In this document: positions 25,617 through 33,294 of the stretch, one piece after another
Position numbering within the stretch: the stretch's first letter is position 1
Layout: every line of letters starts with the position of its first letter
NCBI GenBank assembly: GCA_030824515.1
Contig: JAVBXN010000012.1
Location: forward strand, 1-64,000
Direction of reading: 5' to 3'
Source of the DNA: Pelobacter sp.
GTDB taxonomy: Bacteria; Desulfobacterota; Desulfuromonadia; Geobacterales; Pseudopelobacteraceae
DNA length: 64,000 nt
The notes under the pieces: generated by a model
Seen by the model: the letters and a program-made list of their open reading frames with translations, nothing else
Told to the model about the DNA's origin: nothing
Database searches by the model: none
Program-made: the position numbers and the translations under genes

Positions 25617-27014
25617 TTAGGGCCGGTCTTGGCGTTGGTTGGATTTCGCTTCAGACTTTTCTACTACCTTATGCATGGCTTGGCCACCAGGCGTAGAGTT
25701 TACCAGTAACAAAGATAGAGCAATGCATAACAAGTAGATAGTACATGGCAGTATCCAATAGATAATGGTAAGAGATTCAGGTTTTTTAGAAAATACCCAT
25801 CCATTGGCTATTGTAATCAGCGTAATAATCGACAGGTTCGTTCCCAAAACAGTTATGGCTCTCGTTGTTAACACTAGAAGTTGAATATCTCCATATTTAG
25901 TAAATGCAAGGACTACTAAAATTAAAAGAAAACACATATTCATCAAAAACCATTGCCACGCAAAACTCCTTGCATTTGGATAATAAAAGAAAAGAGTACC
26001 GTCCATTGGTTTTAAAGACGTTTCTTTCAAAATTTCATCTACATAAGAACTATCTATGTTTATCTTCTTTGCTTCTTCCTTAAGCTCAAACACATCTTTT
26101 TTGAATTCCCATAGTGGATACTGGTAACTCTTATCTTTCTCACTACGTGTCCTCTTTTGTACGATATCTTCTGCCTTCGGTCTTAACTTCTTATCTGCAA
26201 GCGACAGCCTAAAGAACTCTGAATTTGTCAGCAAATTCTTGATTTCAATTTCTGCCATATCCTTTCCAAGTTTTCTTGCTATCTCAAGAGTCCAATCAAA
26301 GGTGTTTTCGCTAGAAAGTAACAGTGGGCCTTTCAAGTTGAACTCATGATGGCCAGGTCGTCCATAAATTGCTACATAATGTGGAGTTGAGTTGTCAAAG
26401 ATAACACTATTCGTTACTGCGAATCCTACAATCGCTTGTCTTGGAAATTTAAATAATTTTGTAGTGCCATTATAACCTACCGATCCTGGACCACCAAAGA
26501 CGAAGCCGCCACCATATCCTTCTCCAATGGTAATGCTTCCGGGTTGGTCATTATAGGCATTTATTGCATCGTTAAAAGGTAGTTTAAGTTCAAATTTACT
26601 CAGGTCGATAGTTTTTTCTGGATTGTTTAAGTCAATGGCCCCGTAGGCAAAGGCAGGTTGAACTGGAAAATCGATAGAATCAACAATGATCTGATTTTTA
26701 GTACTTGGGTAAATATAAATAAGAGACTCTCCGAACGATGAAATAACTAACTTAGCCCCCACAGAGTTATTCTTTAAAAGTTGAAAATCACCTTTGAATT
26801 TACTATGTACTTCTTGGTCTATGACTTTTTTGTATTCAGTCACAAATATTTTGATAAACTTTACACCATCAGTAATATTCTCGTGATAATCGTTTTTGGA
26901 ATATTTAGGGCCATTATTATAAACTACTTCAAGTTCATGGCTTTTTATGTACCACCATAAAAATGATGTTAAACTAATAATAATTAAGGTGCCAATTATC
27001 ACCAGAGAAACCAT
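25617..27014 (-). CDS. Unknown membrane protein with large extracytoplasmic domain (465 aa)
   Basis: The start at 27014 has a strong GGGAGG site; the frame reaches a GTG at 27059 without one. TM1 is at 3-25, a predicted periplasmic or extracellular region of about 320 residues follows (with a Gly-rich GEGYGGGFVFGGPGSVGYNG patch), then three helices near the C-terminus and a charged tail. The gene is strikingly AT-rich against its neighbours, suggesting recent transfer. No family was recognised. It lies just upstream of the TIR-HEAT gene on the same strand. Confidence 0.65.
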   Translation of the reverse strand: MVSLVIIGTLIIISLTSFLWWYIKSHELEVVYNNGPKYSKNDYHENITDGVKFIKIFVTEYKKVIDQEVHSKFKGDFQLLKNNSVGAKLVISSFGESLIYIYPSTKNQIIVDSIDFPVQPAFAYGAIDLNNPEKTIDLSKFELKLPFNDAINAYNDQPGSITIGEGYGGGFVFGGPGSVGYNGTTKLFKFPRQAIVGFAVTNSVIFDNSTPHYVAIYGRPGHHEFNLKGPLLLSSENTFDWTLEIARKLGKDMAEIEIKNLLTNSEFFRLSLADKKLRPKAEDIVQKRTRSEKDKSYQYPLWEFKKDVFELKEEAKKINIDSSYVDEILKETSLKPMDGTLFFYYPNARSFAWQWFLMNMCFLLILVVLAFTKYGDIQLLVLTTRAITVLGTNLSIITLITIANGWVFSKKPESLTIIYWILPCTIYLLCIALSLLLVNSTPGGQAMHKVVEKSEAKSNQRQDRP

Positions 27015-27115
27015 TTTGGTCCTCCCTATATTAATTAATTTAGAATGTGTTTTTTTCACTTATAGCCTCAAAATCATGTTCAATTTGAACATCTTATTAT
27101 GCTGTCAGAATCTGT

Positions 27116-27251
27116 CATCTACCTGTAAATGCTTTCATCTACAGGTAGATGCTTGCATCTACGGATAGATGCCTTTCAAGCATATACATATAGCTGCTTT
27201 TTCGGTTTTTTCGGTTTTCCGTGGTTATCCCTTTCATCTACCTGTATATGC
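27116..27251. repeat. Cluster of four CATCTAC...GTAGATGC palindromes
   Basis: Units begin at 27116, 27136 and 27156 (exactly 20 bases apart) and a fourth at 27235. The best copy is CATCTACAGGTAGATGC at 27136-27152. The 20-base period puts successive units roughly on the same DNA face. Possible operator array upstream of the membrane protein gene, or a simple repeat. Confidence 0.65.
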
Positions 27252-27404
27252 TTTTCCAATGTTGTTCCGGCAATATTTCCATATTTACGAACCAACATCT
27301 GGCCCGGATATCTGTTCACGCAAACCGATCAATAAAATCGCTCCAATCTGACTAAAGCATTTCCGGTTTATAATCAAGCCCATTCTCAAAGATTAAAAGT
27401 GAAA

Positions 27405-27472
27405 AGAAACTTTACACCTGTACGAATTCACCTTCAATATCGGCAGGTTACAAAGGTGTAAAATTTCTTTAT
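27405..27472. repeat. 17-bp inverted repeat pair
   Basis: AAAGAAACTTTACACCT (27405-27421) and AGGTGTAAAATTTCTTT (27456-27472) are complementary with one mismatch and 34 bases between them. Confidence 0.6.
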
Positions 27473-27651
27473 AGCAGCGAAATGGCGTAGTTTTGCCTGA
27501 TTTTATCAAAATTATTTCGTGGAGACCTTGCAGATCGTCACCAGAACTTCAGAAAAGCATGCTCGTGCAAGCCATGTTTCAAGCTCATGTCTGTCAGGTG
27601 TGGTGTCGGGAAATGGATGGGAGCGAGGGGAAAAAATCATGCAAGAAAACG

Positions 27652-27683
27652 AAAAAGGCCCCACGGAATTTCCGTGGAGCCTT
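27652..27683 (-). terminator. Displaced native terminator of tRNA-Leu
   Basis: On the minus strand GGCTCCACGGAA pairs with TTCCGTGGGGCC, followed by TTTTTCG. It lies six bases beyond the att repeat at 27689. It is therefore the terminator that would have followed the tRNA gene before the island inserted. Confidence 0.75.
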
Positions 27684-27688
27684 GATTC

Positions 27689-27710
27689 TGGTGGTGCCCG
27701 AAGCCGGAAT
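27689..27710. repeat. Distal attachment repeat of the tRNA-Leu island
   Basis: A 22-base exact copy of 42429-42450, corresponding to the last bases of the tRNA-Leu gene including CCA. After one mismatch four more bases agree. It marks the far end of the integrated island. Confidence 0.85.
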
Positions 27711-27916
27711 AGAACTATATACACAACACACTGTTATTGTAACGCTTATAACATATGACATTCAATGCATGCCCCCATAAATGCCCCCAAATATATTTAC
27801 GCGGCATATTTGTTTATTAAATATTGGCAATTTATTGTAAGTTTCATAAGTATCAGCCTTGCTAAATTATGCTCAAAATGGCCGCGCTTACACGACCAAA
27901 TACATCCATTTATCTG

Positions 27917-28747
27917 TCAATCTAGAGGCGGCGAAAGGATTTCCAAATATCGGGTGGTTTTAAGAGCCGCTTCGTGATACCACCCACCATCACTTTTCAG
28001 GTACGATTCAAATTCGCGGAGCTTCTCAATTAGCTCATCGAAATTGGACTCGGCAATTACGACAGCTTCCGCTGGCCGGTCGTCATGGTCAAGTTTGAGC
28101 GAACCATTGGGAGGCAATCCGACCTTCTTAAAGTGGTGTTTGTTAAGAATCAGAATACTGCCTAGAAGTGCGATTTCTCGCTCTGCTCGACGCGATGTTG
28201 ATACTCCAATACGATTCTGAAATAGCTCGGCGAGTCGAGGTTGTAAGAATTGGACAGCATCGTATGCTGCACCAGCATCTCGATCATAGCGATCCCCGGA
28301 CCGTTCATCAATTGAAAAAGAATCACTGTAACATTTGAGAATCAAGTCAATTGCAGCAAGACACGCGTTGTCAAAAAAGAGTTGATGAGTGTAGAAGGTT
28401 GCTTGAAGGTCTTTGTAAGCATCATATGGTACAGGGCCTCTAAGGCCTTCATCATTTACGAATTCTTTGTCGATCCATGCTTGGTTCACTTCGGCAATCT
28501 TTGCTAGAAGACTTGCGAATGCGTTTCTTTGATGGTCGAAAAATAAAGATGTACGCAACTGCTGCAGTTGGCTCTCATGTTGAATCGCTTGAATGCGGGT
28601 ATTGAGTTCTGCTTTATGATTCTCAAGCTTCTGTGAATATTCATGGCGGATTGACTGTTGGAGACGTTCAGATATCCAACCACGAAGAAGCCAGACCAGA
28701 ACAAACCCGGCGGCACCACCAGAAAGAAGGCTTAGTATTGTATCCAT
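27917..28747 (-). CDS. Membrane-anchored hypothetical protein (276 aa)
   Basis: A single N-terminal hydrophobic segment (about 4-22, LSLLSGGAAGFVLVWLLRGWI) is followed by a charged coiled coil (about 25-75) and a helical cytoplasmic domain. An AAAGGAAAGG site precedes the ATG. The architecture, a short anchor plus coiled coil, resembles many accessory proteins of defence islands, but no known domain is visible. It is the outermost gene of the island. Confidence 0.6.
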   Translation of the reverse strand: MDTILSLLSGGAAGFVLVWLLRGWISERLQQSIRHEYSQKLENHKAELNTRIQAIQHESQLQQLRTSLFFDHQRNAFASLLAKIAEVNQAWIDKEFVNDEGLRGPVPYDAYKDLQATFYTHQLFFDNACLAAIDLILKCYSDSFSIDERSGDRYDRDAGAAYDAVQFLQPRLAELFQNRIGVSTSRRAEREIALLGSILILNKHHFKKVGLPPNGSLKLDHDDRPAEAVVIAESNFDELIEKLREFESYLKSDGGWYHEAALKTTRYLEILSPPLD

Positions 28748-28797
28748 GATTCGCCTTTCCTTTCAAACTATCCAAATCAGTCTTATTCAGTACACAG

Positions 28798-29292
28798 TCA
28801 TAATTTTTCAAGATAAGCATCCAAACCTTCGATTGCTTTTCGCGCAACTTTTTTCTGCATTTCTGTCCTGTTCAAATCACCTCCGCAAATTACATCTTCA
28901 TACACGAAACCTGCCGCACCATTATAGTCAGCATAAATTGCAACATACGCTATGGGCGCATTAAACCTTGGATCACTAGGCGTTTCTGCATAACCTGTTG
29001 TTGCAATTCCAATATGTGTGCTAAACATCTCGCATACTCCTTGTGCCATCTCCCGCGCTACTTGGGGCGACACACAATTCACTTCCTCTGCATGCGGTTC
29101 ATCCACTTTCAAATGTTCAACTTTCTGCTCTTTTTGATATGCTGTTATGCCGCCCTCATAAAAATCAGATGAGCCGGAAATGGAGCCTAGTATAGACTGA
29201 ATATTTCCAGACGTGAGACTCTCTGCGACGGAAACCTTCATTTTGTGAGCAAGCATTTTGGCTTTTATTCTTTGCATAATTTCAAGCTTCAT
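28798..29292 (-). CDS. CinA C-terminal-like (nicotinamide-nucleotide amidase family) protein (164 aa)
   Basis: The start at 29292 follows GGAGAG. The pattern VSVAESLTSGNIQSILGSISGSSDFYEGGITAY is the PncC/CinA_C signature, with the catalytic Ser in the AESLT-G region, followed by AREMAQGVCEMF and IGIATTGYA. Family members deamidate NMN, recycling NAD precursors. This one is a standalone domain encoded in a restriction-type island two genes after a deoxyribosyltransferase-like fusion. A role in nucleotide or NAD metabolism during defence is possible, but only inferred. Confidence 0.8.
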   Translation of the reverse strand: MKLEIMQRIKAKMLAHKMKVSVAESLTSGNIQSILGSISGSSDFYEGGITAYQKEQKVEHLKVDEPHAEEVNCVSPQVAREMAQGVCEMFSTHIGIATTGYAETPSDPRFNAPIAYVAIYADYNGAAGFVYEDVICGGDLNRTEMQKKVARKAIEGLDAYLEKL

Positions 29293-29320
29293 ATTCTCTC
29301 CTGCCAATGTAATATCATTA

Positions 29321-30259
29321 TCAACCCACAGAAACATCCCAATCAACTGCCCTGAGCTCTCCAGTCTGGTGGAATTGTCGAACCAGTTTGATGAACAGCA
29401 TAAAATCAGCGTTCTCCTTAGCCAGTCGATTACAGGCGTCCCAGTCTACGTTTGTACGATCCCGCGCCGGAATTAAAACTTCACTTTCACTTGGATCATC
29501 AACATTCAGGCGAATGAGCCCGATACCATGGGCCGCGGACAGTATCCGCAGTTCCTTCATTGTGTCGTCTTGAACTTCTTTTGCTACCAGATAGCCGAAA
29601 TTTGCCCATGACGAGTTTGACACCGCCTGAAACCAGGCCTCTCTCACATTGGAACGATTCAGGAGCAGCTTTACTTCAAACGACCATAACCGCGCCCGCT
29701 TGTCCCCATACTGATTCACGCAATCCTTGACTTCACTTTCCCAATCAGCGCTCAGATCCTCAATACCCACCAGATCAGGAAACAACCACTTATTGCCATT
29801 TGGTCCGCGTCGATTTGAAGCGCGTTTTTCATCGATTCGTTTAGGATGAATTCCCCATACGGAATAAAGATATCTTGCAAGCAATGGGTAGAGCTCGTGC
29901 TCAGACTGGCTGGCTGCATTTCCAACAGGGAGTTCCGGGGTGACAGCACCACCTTCTATTCTTGCCACCTCTGCTTCGTCACTGACGGTTGAGTAGAAAT
30001 AGCGCCGAGGGCGGCTTTCGGTTGTTTTTATCTCTGGGTGGCGGCGCTGGATATCAGGCCTGTTTGAGCTTATTTCTGCTGTCAGTTGCATCAAAAAGTC
30101 TTCATCATTAGCCAAATCCTGCTTACTTTGAGCTCGTTTTTCCTCGCAGGCTTCCCGATAATTATCAAATACCCACAGGCCGATTTGCCGGGCAGTGAAG
30201 CGCTCTTCAGGTCGAGCTTTAAGAAAATCGACGATGGTTTTTCGAAGGTTAAGACCCAT
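29321..30259 (-). CDS. HrgA-like / COG2958 protein (312 aa)
   Basis: The N-terminal part (MGLNLRKTIVDFLKARPEERFTARQIGLWVFDNY) looks like a winged-helix HTH. The C-terminal half holds a nuclease-fold-like pattern (WLFPDLVGIEDL...LWSFEVKLLL), resembling the D...ExK of PD-(D/E)xK domains. This matches the COG2958/HrgA family, genes known next to restriction systems. An AGGAT site precedes the start. It lies between the DGQHR fusion and the CinA-like gene, in the same direction as hsdM and hsdS. Biochemical role unknown. Confidence 0.7.
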   Translation of the reverse strand: MGLNLRKTIVDFLKARPEERFTARQIGLWVFDNYREACEEKRAQSKQDLANDEDFLMQLTAEISSNRPDIQRRHPEIKTTESRPRRYFYSTVSDEAEVARIEGGAVTPELPVGNAASQSEHELYPLLARYLYSVWGIHPKRIDEKRASNRRGPNGNKWLFPDLVGIEDLSADWESEVKDCVNQYGDKRARLWSFEVKLLLNRSNVREAWFQAVSNSSWANFGYLVAKEVQDDTMKELRILSAAHGIGLIRLNVDDPSESEVLIPARDRTNVDWDACNRLAKENADFMLFIKLVRQFHQTGELRAVDWDVSVG

Positions 30260-30287
30260 AAGTAATCCTTTCTATCTCAGGAGATAA

Positions 30288-31886
30288 TCAGTCACCCTTG
30301 AGTTTATAATATATTTCTAAAGACTCAGTTAGCCCTTCTTCAAGCACCCTCGTACTCTCAAAGCGCAGCTGCTGCCAGCTCTTGAGATTGAAACCTATGT
30401 CGCTTTCCAGTTCCTCGCCGCGCGTTTTTTTATCAGCAATCAGGATAAAGTTGTCCTGTTCAAGCGTCTTGCCCCGGTTAAGACCCATAAGATAGCCGAT
30501 TTCGTGATAGACGTTGCGGTTGCCGAAAGTGAGATCAGCAATCAAGAGTCCAGAACCTTCAATGACTTTTAGGATTTCGTCATCAATTGTGTAGCTGTGC
30601 CCCTTGTTGAAGTTGTCAATACGTATTTCGCGGAGGTCAATATCCAGTTTGTGCTTATCGTTGATCTGCCTAACCGTCTTCTGAATTGTCTTGTAGGTTT
30701 CTACGGTTTCGGGTCGGAAGGCCATAGAAACGAAGATTTCCCGATGTCTAGCTTTAAGGATGCTTTCAAACACACTGACCAAACTTGCTGCATCCACCGC
30801 CTGGGTGCGGCCCAGGTGGTAGTGGTAGCCCAAACCCTGTGTCATGGTCGCCGGCGCTAGATGGTCAATACGGTTGCTGACCGCCCAGCGTTCGAAGGCG
30901 GCAAGCTGTTTGCCGTCGTTATGCAGGGCAAAATAGAGGAAGGCCACCAGCACACCGTGACAACCGCTTTCTGCAAGCTTGAGCCGCTTCTCGTAAATGG
31001 CATTTACCGCCTGGAATGCTTGGCGTAGTCGGGATACCTGTGCATCCAGCGTAACCGCATCCTTTGCCTGTCCAATGGCCTCGTCGCGGGCAGCGAGGAA
31101 CTGCGACAGTGCCAATGCCAGGGTGCGGCGATTCTCCAACAGTTTTACGATCCCAGTGAGGTAACGCTCATCAAGGTCAGCCAGAATTTTACGCGCCAGA
31201 TAATATGGAGGGCCAAAACTCTGGCTCTCCAGAAGGACCTTGTCTTCAAACAGTCGATCTTCGCCATCTTCGAGGATCAACCGCAGGTTTTCCTCGGAGG
31301 TAAGCGGGATCTGCTTGGCGTTGATGTTGTGGAATACCACCCTTTCGAAGCGCTGCGCTAGTGATGGATCATCATGTAGTACGATGCAAAACGGTGTAGG
31401 TAGGTTATAATTTCCATCCCCCGGCTTGGCATCGTGCGCGGCAGAAAGGCGGTGGTTACCGTCGATACGAAACAGCTTGAGCCCTTTAGTAAGCTGTTCC
31501 TCAGGCAGTTCGATATAGGCAATTTCAGCACCTTCAGAGCCACCAATTGCCTGTGCAGGGGCCTTGGTCTTCACCACCTTTACCGATATGCTGTTGATGT
31601 TGGAGGTGAAGCCCTTGCCGGAAAAGATGTCCGCTACAGGGTTAATCGTCTGCTTACCCTTATAGGCATTGAAGTCGAACTTGAGCGATGCCGATAGGAT
31701 CACTTCCGGAAAGAACAGGTATTGCCGATCAGCTAGAAAACGCTCAATCTCAGCACGGTGAGTGTCAATCAGGTTGCGCTGGTAGTCCCCGTATTCGGAA
31801 ATTCGGGCAAGTTCGCCCAACGGGGCAACACCTCGGATCACAGTAAATCCGCCCAGCGAAAAATGTAAGATACCGGAGAGAATCAA
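30288..31886 (-). CDS. DGQHR-domain protein fused to a nucleoside-deoxyribosyltransferase-like domain
   Basis: A TTG at 31886 overlaps the hsdS stop (TTGA) and follows AAGGGGG, giving 532 residues. The longer frame to 31940 would overlap hsdS by 58 bases. D142-GNHR-146 (LFRIDGNHRLSAA) with NINAKQIPLTSEENL downstream resembles the DGQHR/DndB family. The last 150 residues (from about 382: EIFVSMAFRPE...LLIADLTFGNRNVYHEIGYLMGL) match nucleoside 2-deoxyribosyltransferase-like folds, found as effectors or nucleotide sensors in defence. Translation is coupled to hsdS. Combination inferred from motifs. Confidence 0.7.
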   Translation of the reverse strand: MILSGILHFSLGGFTVIRGVAPLGELARISEYGDYQRNLIDTHRAEIERFLADRQYLFFPEVILSASLKFDFNAYKGKQTINPVADIFSGKGFTSNINSISVKVVKTKAPAQAIGGSEGAEIAYIELPEEQLTKGLKLFRIDGNHRLSAAHDAKPGDGNYNLPTPFCIVLHDDPSLAQRFERVVFHNINAKQIPLTSEENLRLILEDGEDRLFEDKVLLESQSFGPPYYLARKILADLDERYLTGIVKLLENRRTLALALSQFLAARDEAIGQAKDAVTLDAQVSRLRQAFQAVNAIYEKRLKLAESGCHGVLVAFLYFALHNDGKQLAAFERWAVSNRIDHLAPATMTQGLGYHYHLGRTQAVDAASLVSVFESILKARHREIFVSMAFRPETVETYKTIQKTVRQINDKHKLDIDLREIRIDNFNKGHSYTIDDEILKVIEGSGLLIADLTFGNRNVYHEIGYLMGLNRGKTLEQDNFILIADKKTRGEELESDIGFNLKSWQQLRFESTRVLEEGLTESLEIYYKLKGD

Positions 31887-33259
31887 GAGTTGCCCCCTTG
31901 CAAAAGTTGTTGCTCGAACCGAGCACGAGCCATGTTCCATACGTTTTCGGCATAAATGCGGAGTTCACGGGCTCGATTGCGGCGCGTGATGGCTTCCTCT
32001 GCTATTTGTTTTTGCATAACGATTCCAGGAGCAGGAATTTTGAGTGAGCGAAACATACTGGGGTCTAGTCGCCTACGTCCAGAAGATCCGGTGGTCATTC
32101 CTTTTGATTGTGCATAAACAAAAGAGCAGAAGAACATTGCGTAAAGATATTCCAGATTTGAAACCCCAGAGCGAGGTGTTACAACATAGAACTCCGTTGA
32201 TGTATATGCATAGTCATACCCTTTTAGGTCTTCTACCAGCACATACTTTTTGTTAAAAATGCTCGGTTCAATTCGCGCAAAGAGTATATCACCTGGCCGA
32301 ATAACACTTCGCCCCTTTACCTCTTTGTATGGACGAAGAACGACCTCACGAACTTCAGTTTGATCACATTCTGGTAATCCAATGTAAGGAACGAGAGATT
32401 CGTCATCTGGTTTATCAACAGAGTGGTTATTGATTGCAGCCAAACTTTCAAGAGGGACCAGAGGAACAGAGGGTATTTTTCCTTTTGCAACAAGAGGTTG
32501 GTATGCAGGTGGGTCTAGTCGCTGCCCTCTAACCGTACCCAACTTTACCGCAAATGATTGACGGGTATTCTCATCCGCTAGAGCAAGACCAAGAGAGGAA
32601 AGAAGATAGCTATCAAAGGTTTCTAGCAACTTTTCCGCTTCAGACAAAGCACGATCACGCTCATCTCTAGCGGAATTCAGTTCAGCAACCAATAAACTTT
32701 GTATTTCAATTGGAGGAATTACAACCGGGAATGATTCGACAATCCCTTGTGAAATTGTTGCCATCGTGGTTACATTTGCATGAGCCAGAATGTACTTTCG
32801 AGCGAGATCAGTCCGCAAGTAATTAGAGAGATATGCAGGTATGACATTTTGGTTATTCACTCGTGCTCTAATTAAATGACACTCGAATACACACGATTCT
32901 TGTTCATCCTCAAGATAGGATGACCACCCCACTCCTTCAGGTTTTATTGATGAACGGCAAAAGAAAATATCACCTTTTTTGGCGTTAAATCGTTTGTATT
33001 CATTTTCCGAAACCGGAACTCGGTCAAGCTTGTTTTCGATAATAGAAGTACTTTGAAAAAGATCATACACATTCACTAAACGCATGCCTGAGCCAAACTC
33101 ATGCGGACGCTTAAAAATGCCATTTGTTAATGGCTCTGTTAAAAGTACTCCAAGTTCAGTCAACTTGTAGCTGCCAGGCAATTGTTTGAGTACAGCACGA
33201 GCGGAAATATACTCGGCGAACTTATAGCTGACATTCTGGAGCACTTCCCCCCGCCTCAC
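31883..33259 (-). CDS. hsdS: Type I-like specificity subunit
   Basis: The protein has two target-recognition domains, each followed by a helical spacer. The first TRD ends near ATISQGIVESFPVVIPPIEIQ and its helix is LLVAELNSARDERDRALSEAEKLLETF. The second ends near SLKIPAPGIVMQKQIAEEAITRRNRARE. This is the classical HsdS layout. The start is uncertain: no ATG lies near the hsdM end. The GTG at 33259 (VRRGEVLQNVSY) is used here; another GTG is at 33244, and the open frame extends to 33388 within hsdM. It directs the neighbouring nuclease-methyltransferase to DNA. Confidence 0.8.
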   Translation of the reverse strand: MRRGEVLQNVSYKFAEYISARAVLKQLPGSYKLTELGVLLTEPLTNGIFKRPHEFGSGMRLVNVYDLFQSTSIIENKLDRVPVSENEYKRFNAKKGDIFFCRSSIKPEGVGWSSYLEDEQESCVFECHLIRARVNNQNVIPAYLSNYLRTDLARKYILAHANVTTMATISQGIVESFPVVIPPIEIQSLLVAELNSARDERDRALSEAEKLLETFDSYLLSSLGLALADENTRQSFAVKLGTVRGQRLDPPAYQPLVAKGKIPSVPLVPLESLAAINNHSVDKPDDESLVPYIGLPECDQTEVREVVLRPYKEVKGRSVIRPGDILFARIEPSIFNKKYVLVEDLKGYDYAYTSTEFYVVTPRSGVSNLEYLYAMFFCSFVYAQSKGMTTGSSGRRRLDPSMFRSLKIPAPGIVMQKQIAEEAITRRNRARELRIYAENVWNMARARFEQQLLQGGNS

Positions 33260-33294
33260 CGCAAAGCAAACTGCTTGCCCAACGTGAGCGGGGG

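Larger units (their letters stand above)
27015..27650. other. AT-rich non-coding region with palindromes
   Basis: No credible gene. It holds four degenerate CATCTAC-GTAGATG palindromes (27116-27251) and a 17-bp inverted repeat (27405-27421/27456-27472), and is closed on the right by a terminator. Confidence 0.6.

Noticed and set aside
27116-27251. CRISPR array
   Set aside because: The units are degenerate palindromes only 20 bases apart with no room for spacers and no cas genes nearby.
27519-27758. Small plus-strand frame across the distal att repeat
   Set aside because: It runs through a terminator and the tRNA fragment, so it cannot be a real gene.
31887-31940. Upstream extension of the DGQHR fusion gene
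   Set aside because: It would overlap hsdS by 58 bases without a ribosome site, while the overlapping TTG at 31886 has AAGGGGG.
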